A stretch of 64,000 nucleotides of DNA from Dreissena polymorpha (Eukaryota > Mollusca > Bivalvia > Myida > Dreissenidae): contig NC_068365.1 of NCBI RefSeq assembly GCF_020536995.1, positions 38,565,640-38,629,639 on the forward strand. The letters run 5' to 3'. A program made the position numbers and the translations under genes. The notes below the pieces were generated by a model that ran no database searches, had not been told where the DNA came from, and was given only the letters and a program-made list of their open reading frames with translations. Below, in pieces: positions 31,501 to 35,905 of this stretch (position 1 is the stretch's first letter; each line of letters opens with the position of its first letter).

Positions 31501-32885
31501 GTCCACAATTCAGTGTTGAAAAATTGTCAAAAGGGTTTCAGCAGGGAGCTGCAGGGGCTGCAGGAGGGACCAGCTCATGTGATCAGGGGCTGCTGGAAGG
31601 TGAGTTTGATTTACAAGACACGTTGGCTCACTTCTCAGTGATTTGTTCGTTTTGGTCCCCCTGCCCTCCCCATCGTCTTTCAGAAATGGCATGGAATATT
31701 TGTTTTCTTATATAGATAGGCCTGTTGTTTTTTGGGTTGGGGTGGGGGAGTATATGTGGAATCTTATAAATATTTAATTAAAATCAAAATGTGTACAAAA
31801 GTTTACAAGTGAAGTAAGTAACTAAGCAGGGTAAAGGTCATGTGCAACCTTAATACCTCTGCACCAGGTAGAGGTAAACATTGAAACTACAATGAACATG
31901 TCTGTCTGGACTGTTCACACAAGCAATGATCATGTCTGTCTGACTGTTCACACAAGGTGGTCTTACACTATTACTCTTCAACAGTCTAGAACATTCAAAT
32001 AAGCATGCATCGTTCCTTTCATTAAAGTTTTTAATGTGAATACTTATCTTTCGTTAAACATTGCTTTTGTAATGCCACTATTTTATTGTCTTTCTTTCAT
32101 TGTCTTTCCATAGACTTATACATACCTTATGATTACAACCTCATTATATTGTAACCAAATTGCCTTCAGACTTTCCTGACTTTTGGCCTTAATTTGTCTT
32201 TTTTTTTATGTCCTATCCCAACGTGGGAATTATAACATCAACAAAGTTCTCTCTATAATTTCGAGTGATTCTTATGTACATTACAATGAGAACTTATTAA
32301 TGTGTGATTTTGTTTAAAAAAAAACTGTTTTCGTTGTGAGGTAATAAATATTAATTATGTTTAATTTACAGATACCTGGTATTCTAATTGTCTCATCAGT
32401 AAGTGTCTCTGTCTCAAAGAAGGCGATAATAACACGAAATAGCTTAAATAAAACAACAGGACAATCAACAACACAATGGCGTGATTTTACTGTGCATTTT
32501 TGCTATATTCCACACATTATAAATACATCTGGTATTATCCCCAAGAGTGTCATGTTGTCAATGCTGGCTATAAACCTTTCTTGCTTAGAAGCAAAACAAA
32601 AAATGGCTAATTGCAACCAGCATTAAAACAGAATAGCCTGCAAGTAACTCACAGTCTGTTCAGGTTTATTGCTGTTTGCTGCTCATCAGTACAAAAAACA
32701 AACAAAACTTGAATCTAGTAAGAAAGGTCTTAAATTTCCTTAGATTATCTAAGCAACAACAAATGTGTTAACATGAGTTTCTGAGTGGTTAAGGGTTCAT
32801 CCATTCATTGTAGGAGGTGCCTGCAGAGAGGCCTTCTCTAGAGACCCTGCTGGAGCAGTTCAGACTTGTTGGAAGGGTCCACTGA
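3741..32885 (+). CDS. TAZ-motif pseudokinase gene (3' ten exons found)
   Basis: Exons, all with AG/GT borders and matching phases: 3741-4540, 14681-14816, 21238-21367, 25211-25328, 27743-27874, 28341-28476, 29932-30063, 30787-30938, 31381-31599, 32814-32885 (TGA 32883-32885). The joined frame gives 674 residues; the first exon starts mid-codon, so the true start lies upstream, probably outside the window. Order: Ser-rich region (1-266), unknown segment (267-311), one HCCC zinc motif like TAZ fingers (HAEGCDEIKCRVMYC, 337-351), then a kinase fold from about 410 to the end. Kinase landmarks: glycine loop LGRFG near 416-420, beta-3 Lys437, GGSL hinge at 484-487, YLN for HRD at 523-525, Gln527 for the catalytic-loop Lys, Asn530 kept, NLG for DFG at 545-547, LAPPE for APE near 574-578, DSWGAG in helix F, and a final RPS. 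Loss of HRD Asp and DFG Asp predicts no phosphotransfer. GGSL...FLHS resembles MAP3K-type kinases, but I cannot place the subfamily. Confidence 0.8.
4601..5879 (+). mobile_element. Tandem-monomer element, family M, copy 1
   Basis: It starts TTAGCTCATCTATTTT; near the 3' end is the inverted echo AAAATAGATAAGCGG, then the hairpin GCACCCGCAAGGCGGTGC and CTTGTT. The core holds four ~160 bp monomers ('gtttaggtccacttt', 'aagtatcaaagctattgctttcatac'), then C-rich tracts around 5480-5710. A second full copy is at 43258-44646. Confidence 0.7.
5880..6369. other. Intron sequence, nothing recognised
   Basis: AT-rich sequence between a family M element and a MITE. No exon, RNA gene or repeat of the families described here was seen. 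Confidence 0.4.
6370..6582. mobile_element. TTAA-flanked MITE with internal hairpin, copy 1
   Basis: It is bounded by TTAA (6370-6373 and 6579-6582), with short inverted ends CCCTTTG and TTAAGGG. It contains a long hairpin: 6476-6507 and 6511-6542 are ~32 bp inverted arms with a 3 bp loop and few mismatches, around a BamHI-like GGATCC and GACGCCAC. TTAA duplication with CCC-type ends is a hallmark of piggyBac-like transposons; I infer that link. Confidence 0.7.
6583..9385 (+). mobile_element. Broken CR1/Jockey-type LINE (5' truncated)
   Basis: Conceptual pieces in order: the end of an AP-endonuclease domain (MNLLDINWASST near 6627, NTLDLFITKRPSP at about 6761, ISYHD at 6830); a degraded linker; reverse transcriptase (HKATGPDTIPTRFLRE, VTPVFKKGDKSNPANYYPIS, GVPQGSVLGPLLFPVYIND, then LFADDT with the catalytic FADD at 8144-8155); and a C-terminal region ending NQLPNHLVTAPSLEAFK. 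Several frame changes (near 7065, 7880-7940, 8150, 9040-9130) and stops break it, so it cannot make a full enzyme. The 3' end is a GAA-rich tail at about 9357-9380. Similar C-termini are known from CR1, L2 and Jockey relatives in marine invertebrates; the exact clade is unsure. Confidence 0.8.
8346..8795 (+). repeat. In-frame 150-bp triplication inside the LINE
   Basis: Three head-to-tail copies of 150 bp begin at 8346, 8496 and 8646, differing at only a few bases. Each encodes the same 50 residues of the RT thumb region (VKEGKYLGVTISENLSWKPH onward). Because 150 is a multiple of three, the frame stays open through all copies. Confidence 0.85.
9386..10215. other. Intron sequence, weak inverted similarity only
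   Basis: No exon seen. The sequence near 9485-9530 (CGCATACCGGAAACGCAGAC) and, in inverse, near 9760-9815 (GTCTGCGTTTTTACGTATAC) are similar, so a decayed ~330 bp TIR element is possible. Confidence 0.3.
10216..11818 (+). mobile_element. Tandem-monomer element, family A, copy 2
   Basis: The most intact A copy: TTAGCTCACCTGTCACG start, GTGTGTCCGTC simple sequence, about ten monomers of ~130-150 bp, the inverted echo GTCAGGTGAGCG, hairpin GGGCCATCATGGCCC and end TCTTGT. Monomers carry many AGGTCA and AGGTCACTAGGTCA motifs. It is the uninterrupted reference that shows the 388 bp insertion in copy 1. Confidence 0.75.
11819..13960 (+). mobile_element. Decayed family A-prime element, split by family B
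   Basis: The monomer type 'cttgttaactctctagaggccacattta' of the element at 26126-27364 is recognisable at 11830-11980, 12709-13010 and 13740-13850. The right end at about 13930-13960 reads AGTTGAGCAAC, then a CCCATTGCCC region and TCTTGTT. A family B element fills 11981-12708. The AT-rich 13010-13740 stretch is unassigned. Confidence 0.5.
11981..12708 (+). mobile_element. Tandem-monomer element, family B, copy 1
   Basis: It starts TTATGTCCCCCACTATAG, itself a palindrome with GTGGGGGACATA. The 3' part has GGGGGACATTG, hairpin TGTGTTTCACAAACACA and CTTGTT. Four ~145 bp monomers contain 'gatatttggcatgcatgtg' and 'agctgcacattttgag', followed by AGGTCAAGGTCAAGGTCA. It sits within A-prime sequence at a TT. 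Confidence 0.7.
13961..14680. other. Intron sequence, nothing recognised
   Basis: AT-rich sequence leading up to the exon at 14681. No repeat family from this window and no coding potential was seen. Confidence 0.4.
14681..14816 (+). CDS. Exon: unknown segment of pseudokinase
   Basis: The acceptor is CTGTTTCAG and the donor GTGAGA. The 45 codons plus one base join in frame to the exon before. The peptide is helical-looking and charged (SEEFRENIFNTRILELSPN, then SQFESLRKLWSYRM); I recognise no domain. A MITE begins about 25 bp after the donor. Confidence 0.75.
14842..15077. mobile_element. MITE family J, copy 1
   Basis: A ~235 bp unit with CCTGCTTAGAAG near the left end, 'gtctgttcag' and 'gctgctcatcagta' inside, and an inverted AAAGGTT right end. 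Other copies are at 17196-17436 and 32571-32797. It begins just after the exon ending 14816 and directly abuts a TTAA-type MITE on its right. Confidence 0.6.
15077..15291. mobile_element. TTAA-flanked MITE with internal hairpin, copy 2
   Basis: Same family as 6370-6582, with CCCTTTGCATGCTGGG at the left, GAAAGGGTTAA at the right and the central GGATCC/GACGCC hairpin. The left TTAA is mutated to TGAA. Confidence 0.7.
15420..15740 (+). mobile_element. Family H element inserted in a ~37-bp tandem repeat
   Basis: A short tandem array ('ttagaaacagagattaattttgaactgttgtc', about four units from 15420) is interrupted within the last unit by a ~190 bp element. The element runs from about GTTAGCTACACATG (15532) to GTGCTCTTGT (15721). 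The unit then resumes as 'gaactgttgtc'. The neighbouring units give the empty site, attaattttgaact. A truncated relative is at about 18608-18720. Confidence 0.55.
16034..16476 (+). mobile_element. Degraded monomers related to family A-prime
   Basis: About three diverged monomers have 'tcaatcttgatgaaacttggtcagaatgtt' type sequence and 'aatatctaggtcgagttcgaa'. No clear ends. It borders family G on the right. Confidence 0.4.
16478..16743 (+). mobile_element. Short terminal-echo element, family G
   Basis: It starts TTGTCCCCTACCGG, followed by CCGGAAGGGAC and GTCCGTGTATCCGTC-like simple sequence. The 3' end has GGTAGGGGACATA, hairpin ATTGCTGGGCAAT and CTTGTT. It shares the design of families A-M but has only one core unit. 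Confidence 0.6.
17058..17190 (+). mobile_element. tRNA-derived SINE, copy 1
   Basis: It shows an A-box-like 'gggactaaggtg' and a B-box-like GCAAGTTTGATCCCC, then a tail shared with 32918-33075: GAGCTTTCTCTCAAA and TGGTTCTACCCAG. The shared order of tRNA-like head and specific body supports a SINE. Confidence 0.55.
17196..17436. mobile_element. MITE family J, copy 2
   Basis: It is flanked by TTAA (17196-17199 and 17433-17436), with CCCTACCTGCT at the left and AGCGGGAAAGAG at the right. The TTAA borders suggest the same mechanism as the hairpin MITE family. It follows SINE copy 1 almost directly. Confidence 0.6.
17514..18045. repeat. 48-bp minisatellite, about 11 units
   Basis: The unit contains GTGAGGACAGCTCCTGTCGC and ATGGTGAGTACTTGG, with two alternating variants (gtagcagccgc and gtggcagccac). 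Because 48 is divisible by three and the unit lacks stops, all minus-strand frames stay open, giving frames up to 210 codons. There is no start context, splice link or domain, so I treat it as noncoding. The unit contains GGTGAGTAC, a strong donor-like sequence, eleven times. Confidence 0.85.
18070..18306. mobile_element. Foldback element (GACGACAC family)
   Basis: The left end reads ACTGGGCTTAATGCATGTG, then GTCGTCCCAGAT; the right half ends CATATGCCCTGTTTTCCTATAGCGAGG. The arms are diverged relative to 24855-25112. Confidence 0.55.
19022..19103 (+). tRNA. Degenerate tRNA-Ser(AGA)-like sequence
   Basis: Length 82, acceptor stem GTTGTTG/CGACAAC fully paired with one wobble, A box TGGCCAAGTGG, anticodon loop TTAGAAA with anticodon AGA, a long variable arm, and B box GGTTCGAATCC. 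The anticodon stem (TTAGG/TCTTT) and T stem each carry two mismatches, so it is more likely a tRNA pseudogene or tRNA-derived repeat than an active gene. A T-run follows at about 19108. Confidence 0.5.
19213..19482 (+). mobile_element. Family B element, copy 2 (single monomer)
   Basis: It starts TTATGCCCCCGGATC, has one GCATGCATGTG monomer with AGGTCAAGGTCATC, and ends GGGGGCATTGTG, a diverged hairpin (GTGTTTCTGACAAACAC) and TCTCTTGTT. Confidence 0.65.
19946..20964 (+). mobile_element. Tandem-monomer element, family C, copy 1
   Basis: It starts TTATGCCCCCCTTCG, followed by GAAGAGGGGGTATA and GTCGGTCGGTC. Six ~145 bp monomers ('ggtttccggatgataactc', 'cctaggatcatgaaactt'). The 3' end has ATGGGGGCATGC, hairpin TGTTTTACAAACA and CTTGTT. 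Five monomers carry AGGTCA repeats directly followed by GGTCACGGTGACC. Confidence 0.75.
21060..21190. mobile_element. Foldback element, right-half remnant
   Basis: It contains GATAAGCCTGTGAGGACTGC and ends CGCATATGCATTAAGCCCAG. It lies within 50 bp of the TAZ-motif exon. Confidence 0.5.
21238..21367 (+). CDS. Exon: TAZ-like HCCC zinc motif of pseudokinase
   Basis: An in-phase acceptor is CAGCTAG ending at 21237. The AG at 21217-21218 would run into a TGA, so I prefer 21238. The donor is GTAGGC at 21368. The exon encodes C-x-H and further Cys/His, then H-x3-C-x4-C-x4-C, the spacing of the HCCC motif in TAZ zinc fingers of CBP/p300. Only one clear HCCC unit is visible; a full TAZ domain has three. 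The exon's 3' end and donor are partly duplicated downstream at 21427-21484. Confidence 0.7.
21332..21484 (+). repeat. Tandem echo of an exon end and its splice donor
   Basis: The exon's last ~36 bases plus donor (AAGTGTCGGGTCATGTACTG ... ATTTGGTAGGCTA) recur at 21427-21484 with few changes. A shorter partial copy lies at 21388-21424 (TAAGGGCATTTTGCAGG). The duplicate keeps a GTAGGC donor but no matching acceptor is seen. Confidence 0.7.
21497..23049. repeat. 33-bp satellite, about 47 units
   Basis: The unit is TTCACATTCTTTGAAAG plus AAGAGTAAGAATCTGA, uninterrupted except for a few 1-bp indels. Four unit variants differ in the middle (GAAAGTAG, GAAAGAAG, AAGTGAAG, AAAGAGAAG) and occur in short blocks. 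The minus strand is open for up to 227 codons (KNVNQILTLL repeated), a by-product of a unit length divisible by three. The array starts about 130 bp after the TAZ-motif exon. Confidence 0.9.
23070..24240 (+). mobile_element. Family L element, host of a family C insertion
   Basis: Monomers of the type at 34466-35122 ('atcaataacttgtgaa', 'cttcccatgtgcattggcc') occur at 23070-23409 and resume at 24138 ('ccatgtaaattggccttgg'). The break falls inside one monomer and is filled by family C copy 2. The right end has GGGGGAGGGGCATATGTC. Confidence 0.6.
23410..24137 (+). mobile_element. Family C element, copy 2, nested in family L
   Basis: It starts TATGCCCCCCTTC and ends ACAAACAGCCCTTGTT. Four monomers; here the palindromic motif is mostly changed (GGTCACAGTGACT, GGTCACAATGACT). 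Insertion is within the family L string gatattt|ccatg at a T-run without a target duplication of more than 1-2 bp. Confidence 0.75.
24241..24854. other. Intron sequence with a short direct duplication
   Basis: A ~38 bp direct repeat ('gattgatattgtgtgtttcttgtactattttattattgg') occurs at about 24360-24436. No exon or known repeat otherwise. Confidence 0.4.
24855..25112. mobile_element. Foldback element (GACGACAC family), complete
   Basis: Arms of ~85 bp carry the order GTTCTGAGAAAACA, TAATGCATGTGCG, TAAAGTGTCGTCCCAGATTA, GCCTGTGCAG in one orientation and the reverse in the other, around a ~75 bp centre. Within each arm a smaller palindrome (GCAGTCCGCACAGGC) is present. No coding capacity. It is the best reference copy of at least eight in this gene. 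Confidence 0.7.
25211..25328 (+). CDS. Exon: linker of pseudokinase
   Basis: The acceptor is CATGGCAG and the donor GTGAGT. One base completes a Trp codon from the previous exon, then 39 codons follow (QLSAESNEVPTNQIVSWIK onward). It links the zinc motif to the kinase fold. No domain recognised. Confidence 0.75.
25370..25628. mobile_element. Foldback element, diverged copy
   Basis: Same arm order as 24855-25112 (TTAATGCATGTGCGTAAAG left, GACGACACTTTACGCACATG right) with more substitutions. It starts about 40 bp after the exon ending 25328. Confidence 0.6.
25641..25969 (+). mobile_element. Family B-like element, copy 3
   Basis: It starts TTATGCCTCGAAGGAGGGCATA, has CCGTCCGTCTGTC simple sequence and one GGCATGCATGTG monomer with AGGTCAATGTCATGGTCA, then GGGGGCATTGTG and CTCTTGT. 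Confidence 0.6.
26126..27364 (+). mobile_element. Tandem-monomer element, family A-prime
   Basis: It starts TTAGCTCACCTGAGCAC, followed by GTGCTCATGGTGAGC; seven ~165 bp monomers ('ccttgttaacactctagaggccac', 'aacatggctgccaaggggcgggg'). The end is CAGGTGAGCG, a GGGCCTTTCAGACCC stem-loop and TCTAGTT. The terminal CTAGT fits the Helitron CTRRT consensus; most sister elements have CTTGT. Confidence 0.75.
27455..27720. mobile_element. Foldback element, 22 bp before a coding exon
   Basis: Left end GAAAACGGGGCTTAATGCAT and right end ATGCATTAAGCCCCGTTTTC are near-perfect inverses. The element ends just before the polypyrimidine tract of the exon at 27743. Confidence 0.65.
27743..27874 (+). CDS. Exon: kinase N-lobe start (glycine loop, beta-3 Lys)
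   Basis: The acceptor is TTCCCAG and the donor GTGAGT; exactly 44 codons. It carries LGRFGTAVV as a glycine-loop equivalent and CLMK as the beta-3 VAxK equivalent, so the ATP-contacting Lys is kept. A foldback element ends about 20 bp before this exon, so part of the acceptor region lies next to transposon sequence. Confidence 0.8.
28018..28258. mobile_element. Foldback element, diverged copy
   Basis: Left AAAACGGGTTTAATGCTTGTG and right CATGCGATAAGCCCTGTTT flank two GTCCCAGATTA/TAATCAGGGAC-type half arms. It lies in the intron before the exon at 28341. A left-half remnant follows at about 28570-28690. Confidence 0.55.
28341..28476 (+). CDS. Exon: kinase N-lobe (helix C to beta-5)
   Basis: The acceptor is TATCTGCAG and the donor GTGAGT. 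The peptide NPPMDYSHHVSLYKCLKGQ is followed by HYWMLEYDTLTQVCTEFLQ, which fits helix C through the strand leading to the hinge. There is no clear helix-C Glu in the usual context. Confidence 0.75.
28791..29218 (+). mobile_element. Family B element, copy 4 (two monomers)
   Basis: It starts TTATGCCCCCGGGTTG, has two GGCATGCATGTGTATCTCAT monomers and ends GGGGGCATTGTGTGTCTGAC then TCCTTGTT. A related truncated copy follows at 29411-29708. Confidence 0.65.
29411..29708 (+). mobile_element. Family B element, copy 5 (5' truncated)
   Basis: It begins inside a monomer (GTATCTCATGGAGCTGCAC), carries a second full monomer and has the standard 3' end GGGGGGCATTGTG ... TCTCTTGTT. The ~190 bp to its left (29219-29410) is unassigned AT-rich sequence. 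Confidence 0.6.
29932..30063 (+). CDS. Exon: kinase hinge to catalytic loop (degenerate)
   Basis: The acceptor is TTTTTTTAG and the donor GTAAGT. GGSLQELLL and AAFYLTQILQGVTFLHS match the hinge and helix E of Ser/Thr kinases. The catalytic loop reads IVYLNWQ, so HRD is YLN and the following Lys is Gln. This is the strongest single indication of a dead kinase. Confidence 0.8.
30470..30674. mobile_element. TTAA-flanked MITE with internal hairpin, copy 3
   Basis: CCCTTTGCATGCTGGG left, CTGAAAGGGTTAA right, with the central GGATCC/GACGCCACG hairpin nearly perfect. The left flank is TTAG instead of TTAA. It lies about 110 bp before the exon at 30787. Confidence 0.7.
30787..30938 (+). CDS. Exon: kinase activation segment (degenerate)
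   Basis: The acceptor is CTGTTTTAG and the donor GTAAGG. It opens SKNMVF, keeping the Asn of the catalytic loop, then KVSNLG in place of the DFG strand, and ends HLAPPE, an APE-like motif. Confidence 0.8.
31005..31350 (+). mobile_element. Degraded family A-prime monomers in an intron
   Basis: Two monomers are recognisable by 'aatcttcatgaaacttggtc', 'aaaaacatggttgtcaggggg' and 'gggcatttttcc'. Ends are lost. It lies between the exons ending 30938 and starting 31381. Confidence 0.5.
31381..31599 (+). CDS. Exon: kinase C-lobe
   Basis: The acceptor is GTATTGCAG and the donor GTGAGT; exactly 73 codons. ESDSWGAGLLLYEMVTGSP matches helix F with the conserved DxWxxG pattern of kinases. Confidence 0.8.
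31600..32570. other. Intron sequence, nothing recognised
   Basis: No exon or known repeat was seen, apart from a short local direct repeat of TGTCTGNCTGTTCACACAA around 31898-31956. Confidence 0.4.
32571..32797. mobile_element. MITE family J, copy 3, abutting a splice acceptor
   Basis: It contains CTTGCTTAGAAGCAAAAC, CACAGTCTGTTCAGG and GCTGCTCATCAGTA, and ends GGTTAAGGGTT at 32797. The acceptor of the last coding exon is at 32812-32813, so branch point and part of the pyrimidine tract may lie in the element. Confidence 0.6.
32814..32885 (+). CDS. Last coding exon of pseudokinase
   Basis: The acceptor is CATTGTAG and the frame ends at TGA 32883-32885. The peptide EVPAERPSLETLLEQF fits the RPS-containing last helix of a kinase domain, so the protein stops right after the fold. 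The acceptor lies 16 bp after the end of a MITE (32571-32797). Confidence 0.8.
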   Translation, partial: EVPAERPSLETLLEQFRLVGRVH

Positions 32886-32917
32886 CAAAAGAACACAAAA
32901 CGTTAAAAAAAGTCACT

Positions 32918-33075
32918 GGGATATTGGATATGGTGGCTGCCTTGCAAGAAGGAGGTCATGGGTTCGAACCCCAATGTAGGATTGTTCTTTAGATCTCCCT
33001 CAAAGACACTAGGTAGTGGTTCTACCCAGGAAACAGACTTGAGAATGCTTCAATAAGCCTCAGGCTTTAAACTGA
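32918..33075 (+). mobile_element. tRNA-derived SINE, copy 2, in the 3' UTR region
   Basis: The A-box-like TATGGTGGCTGCC and a strong B box GGGTTCGAACCCC are followed by the body TCCCTCAAAGACAC and TGGTTCTACCCAG shared with 17058-17190. It starts 33 bp after the pseudokinase stop codon. Confidence 0.6.
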
Positions 33076-33090
33076 GCTAACATATTCTGC

Positions 33091-33303
33091 TTAACCCTTT
33101 GCATGCTGGGAAATTTGTCGTCTGCTAAAATGTCGTCTGCCAAATTTATAAAATTTGCATTTTCTTCGATTTTTTTCAAAGAATACTATCAGAATAGCAA
33201 ACAGTTTGGATTCTGATGAGACGCCACGTTCTGTGGCGTCTCATCTGGATCCAAACTGTTTGCAAAGGCCTTCAAAATCCGGTTCCAGCGCTCAAAGGGT
33301 TAA
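33091..33303. mobile_element. TTAA-flanked MITE with internal hairpin, copy 4
   Basis: Bounded by TTAA at 33091-33094 and 33300-33303, with CCCTTTGCATGCTGGG left, CTCAAAGGG right and the central hairpin. Together with 6370-6582 it is the best support for TTAA duplication. Confidence 0.7.
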
Positions 33304-34465
33304 AATTGTGATGAATATGGAACATGGCGTAATTCATTTCTGTCTGTCAGGACTCTTGTCTGTTGTCAGCTTGTCTGTCAGGACTCTTGTCTGTTGTCAG
33401 CTTGTGATAGATAGTGAATGGATACCGGTTTGTACATGTTTGTATGTATGTAATATTTATAAGGTATATAATAGTTTTATGGATTTTATGCACTATGTAC
33501 ATGTAGTAAATGAGTGGGGAGAATAGCTAGATATTTAATAGATTTTATCCAATATAAAGTGTATGGGGTATAGCTAGATATGAATACACATGATGTTTAT
33601 CATAGAAACATGCATCAAGATATAATAAGAAATTTCATGATAAAAGTATTACCATTAAATAACTGCTTTGTTTATATACATCGGGAGAGTACATATAACA
33701 TGTCAAAAATGCATGTTACAATGTTCATTATACAAAGCCCACAAACATATTGAGATCATTAGCTATTATATCAGGCGCCAAAGGCTCTCTACCAGGCTTT
33801 ATAGTACTACTATGTCTTTGAATGAAATGGCACCAATAGTGCCTAATTCATTTATCGATATAGCCACTAAGAATATTTGTCTAAATCACATCTATATATA
33901 GCTTGTCAAAAGGGAGTAATAATGACATTATATTAGTAATTGTAATATGCGCCCAAAATATTTGTTTATTAATCAGAGACAAAAGTGAAAGGTTCATCAA
34001 TTTGTTATTAAAAAACATGTTCTTTAAATGTTCATTTTTCATGCTCTTTTTCCTCTAATGCTTTTTAGCATACAAAGTCATATTACTTATAACAATGTGA
34101 ATGTTGTGTGTACTTCCGTTGTAGTTTTATCTCTTGTTTTATGAGGTAAATTAACCCTTATCGAAGATATATGTCCAGTTCCTTGCTAAGTAATTAGTTT
34201 ATTCCACTCCCTCTGCCAAGCATATTTTACAGTGTCATATGTCTTGTCCTTTGACAAGCCTTGTTGTTGTTGTGTTAAATGTTTGAGTTGGTATTTTAAG
34301 TATCTTTCTATGCTATAGATCGAAGTATATAGTGACAGTATTTATTGAGAGATCTTTGTACAAATGTAATGATTTAAATAAAAGTATGTTTATGCATATA
34401 GGTTTTTCTATCATCTCATGCAAACTAATTTATTGTGCAATATTTGGTTGTTCTGTTTCAATGTT
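33304..34465 (+). other. Possible 3' UTR of the pseudokinase gene
   Basis: No open frame of note. A direct repeat 'caggactcttgtctgttgtcagcttg' occurs twice at about 33348-33403. An AATAAA at 34377-34382 could be a polyadenylation signal about 1.5 kb after the stop, but nothing fixes the transcript end. Confidence 0.3.
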
Positions 34466-35122
34466 TTATGCCCCCCTTCAGAGAGGGGATACATTGTTTT
34501 ACTGGATGTCTGTCAGTGGGTCTGCTAGTAGACTAGTTGGTTTCTGATCAATAACTTGTGAATGGATTTACCAATTAGCTTAATACTTCCCATGTGCATT
34601 GGCCTTTGCCAGCAGATGATCCCTATTTCAATTGGGGTCACTAGGTCATAGGTCAAAGTCACTGTCACATGTCACACTAAGAGTGAAAATTGTTTCCGAT
34701 CAATAACTTGTGAATTGGGAGACTGATTAGATTGATACTTCCCATGTGCATTGGCGCTGGACAGTACATGGCCCCTATTGAAAATGGGGTCACTAGATCA
34801 AAGGTAAAGGTCACTGTCACACTAAGTGTGAAATGGATCCCAATCAGTAAGTTGTCAACTGATTCAGGGATTGGCTTGATACTTCCCATTTGCATTGGCC
34901 ATGGACAGTTGATGACTCCTATTGAAATTAGGGTCACAAGGTTTAAGGTCAAGGTCACTGTCACAATAAGGGCAACGAATTGATTGATTGCCTTGATACT
35001 TCACATATGTATATTCCTTGAACCGTAGATAGTAGACAGACAATATTCTCAAGCCATTTACTATAACGAACAGGGGGGGGGGGGAGGGGGAGAGCATCTG
35101 TCTCCAACCGCAGAGCTCTTGT
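34466..35122 (+). mobile_element. Family L element, complete copy
   Basis: It starts TTATGCCCCCCTTCAGAG, has three ~145 bp monomers ('tccgatcaataacttgtgaa', 'ggtcactgtcacactaagtgtg') and ends with a G-rich tract at 35071-35090, GAGCATCTG and GCTCTTGT. It serves as the uninterrupted reference for 23070-24240. Confidence 0.65.
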
Positions 35123-35787
35123 CTTAATTGTTAAGGATTTTAAGAGGTTAAACATTTGAATCAACCATTGTAATTTTGTTTGGGAAAACTTGTTTTATGT
35201 ATGTTAGACATGGAAGGAACACACATTGGTTGTTGATATATTGATAATTGTTGATAATGTTACCGGTAATTGTTTTTAGAATTAAACAAACCACGTTTTG
35301 AACAATGAGACTTGGTTCTGCTTCTAGTCCGAAAACTGTCCACGCATTTGATACTTTCCAACTTTCAACTTCCAAAATCACTTTGAAGGACATGGTTATA
35401 ACTGGATATTTGCGAACACGCTCATACTCATACTCATGACCATGTGACCTCGAATATCCGTCGGTTGCTATCCGCGCATGCGCATGCATTTACTATTTTC
35501 TATTAATAAAATATACTTTTTTTTATTAATAAAATACATGTAAAGAACTGTTTGTTTAAACATTATTATTTAATCAGCATAATTTCGTCTTTGTGTATTG
35601 AATTAATAACTCGATTTCTGTGTGTCTGTACAAGATGGAAGCTAGCCTAAGCGCTTTGCCTGACGTGTCGTCACCATGTTTTTTTTCGCGCGTGATGTTT
35701 ACCATATTAAATATTTAAACACAAAGTACTCGAAATTAGATATTTTAGAAACATTTCAAGGAATGTTGGAAATGTGACAGGATAAAT

Positions 35788-35905
35788 AGAATAATAGGTT
35801 GGTGACGTGGATGGAGAATGGTTATCTGGCAAGTCGGAGGATCTTATAAATTCCTCCGACTTGCCAGATAACCATTCTCCATTCACGTCACCAACCTATT
35901 ATTCT
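35788..35905. repeat. Near-perfect 54-bp inverted repeat
   Basis: Arms 35788-35841 and 35852-35905 are inverse copies with one clear mismatch, separated by a 10-bp loop. The flanks become unrelated within a few bases. No similar sequence occurs elsewhere in the window. Confidence 0.85.

Noticed and set aside
27743-32885. Calling the kinase domain MAP3K14/NIK or MAP3K8
   Set aside because: GGSL and general layout are similar, but the catalytic residues are lost and the N-terminal parts do not match. Naming it would go beyond the evidence.
35640-35700. Possible start of a gene at ACAAGATGGAAGC
   Set aside because: The frame is short, with no donor in phase and no recognisable product.
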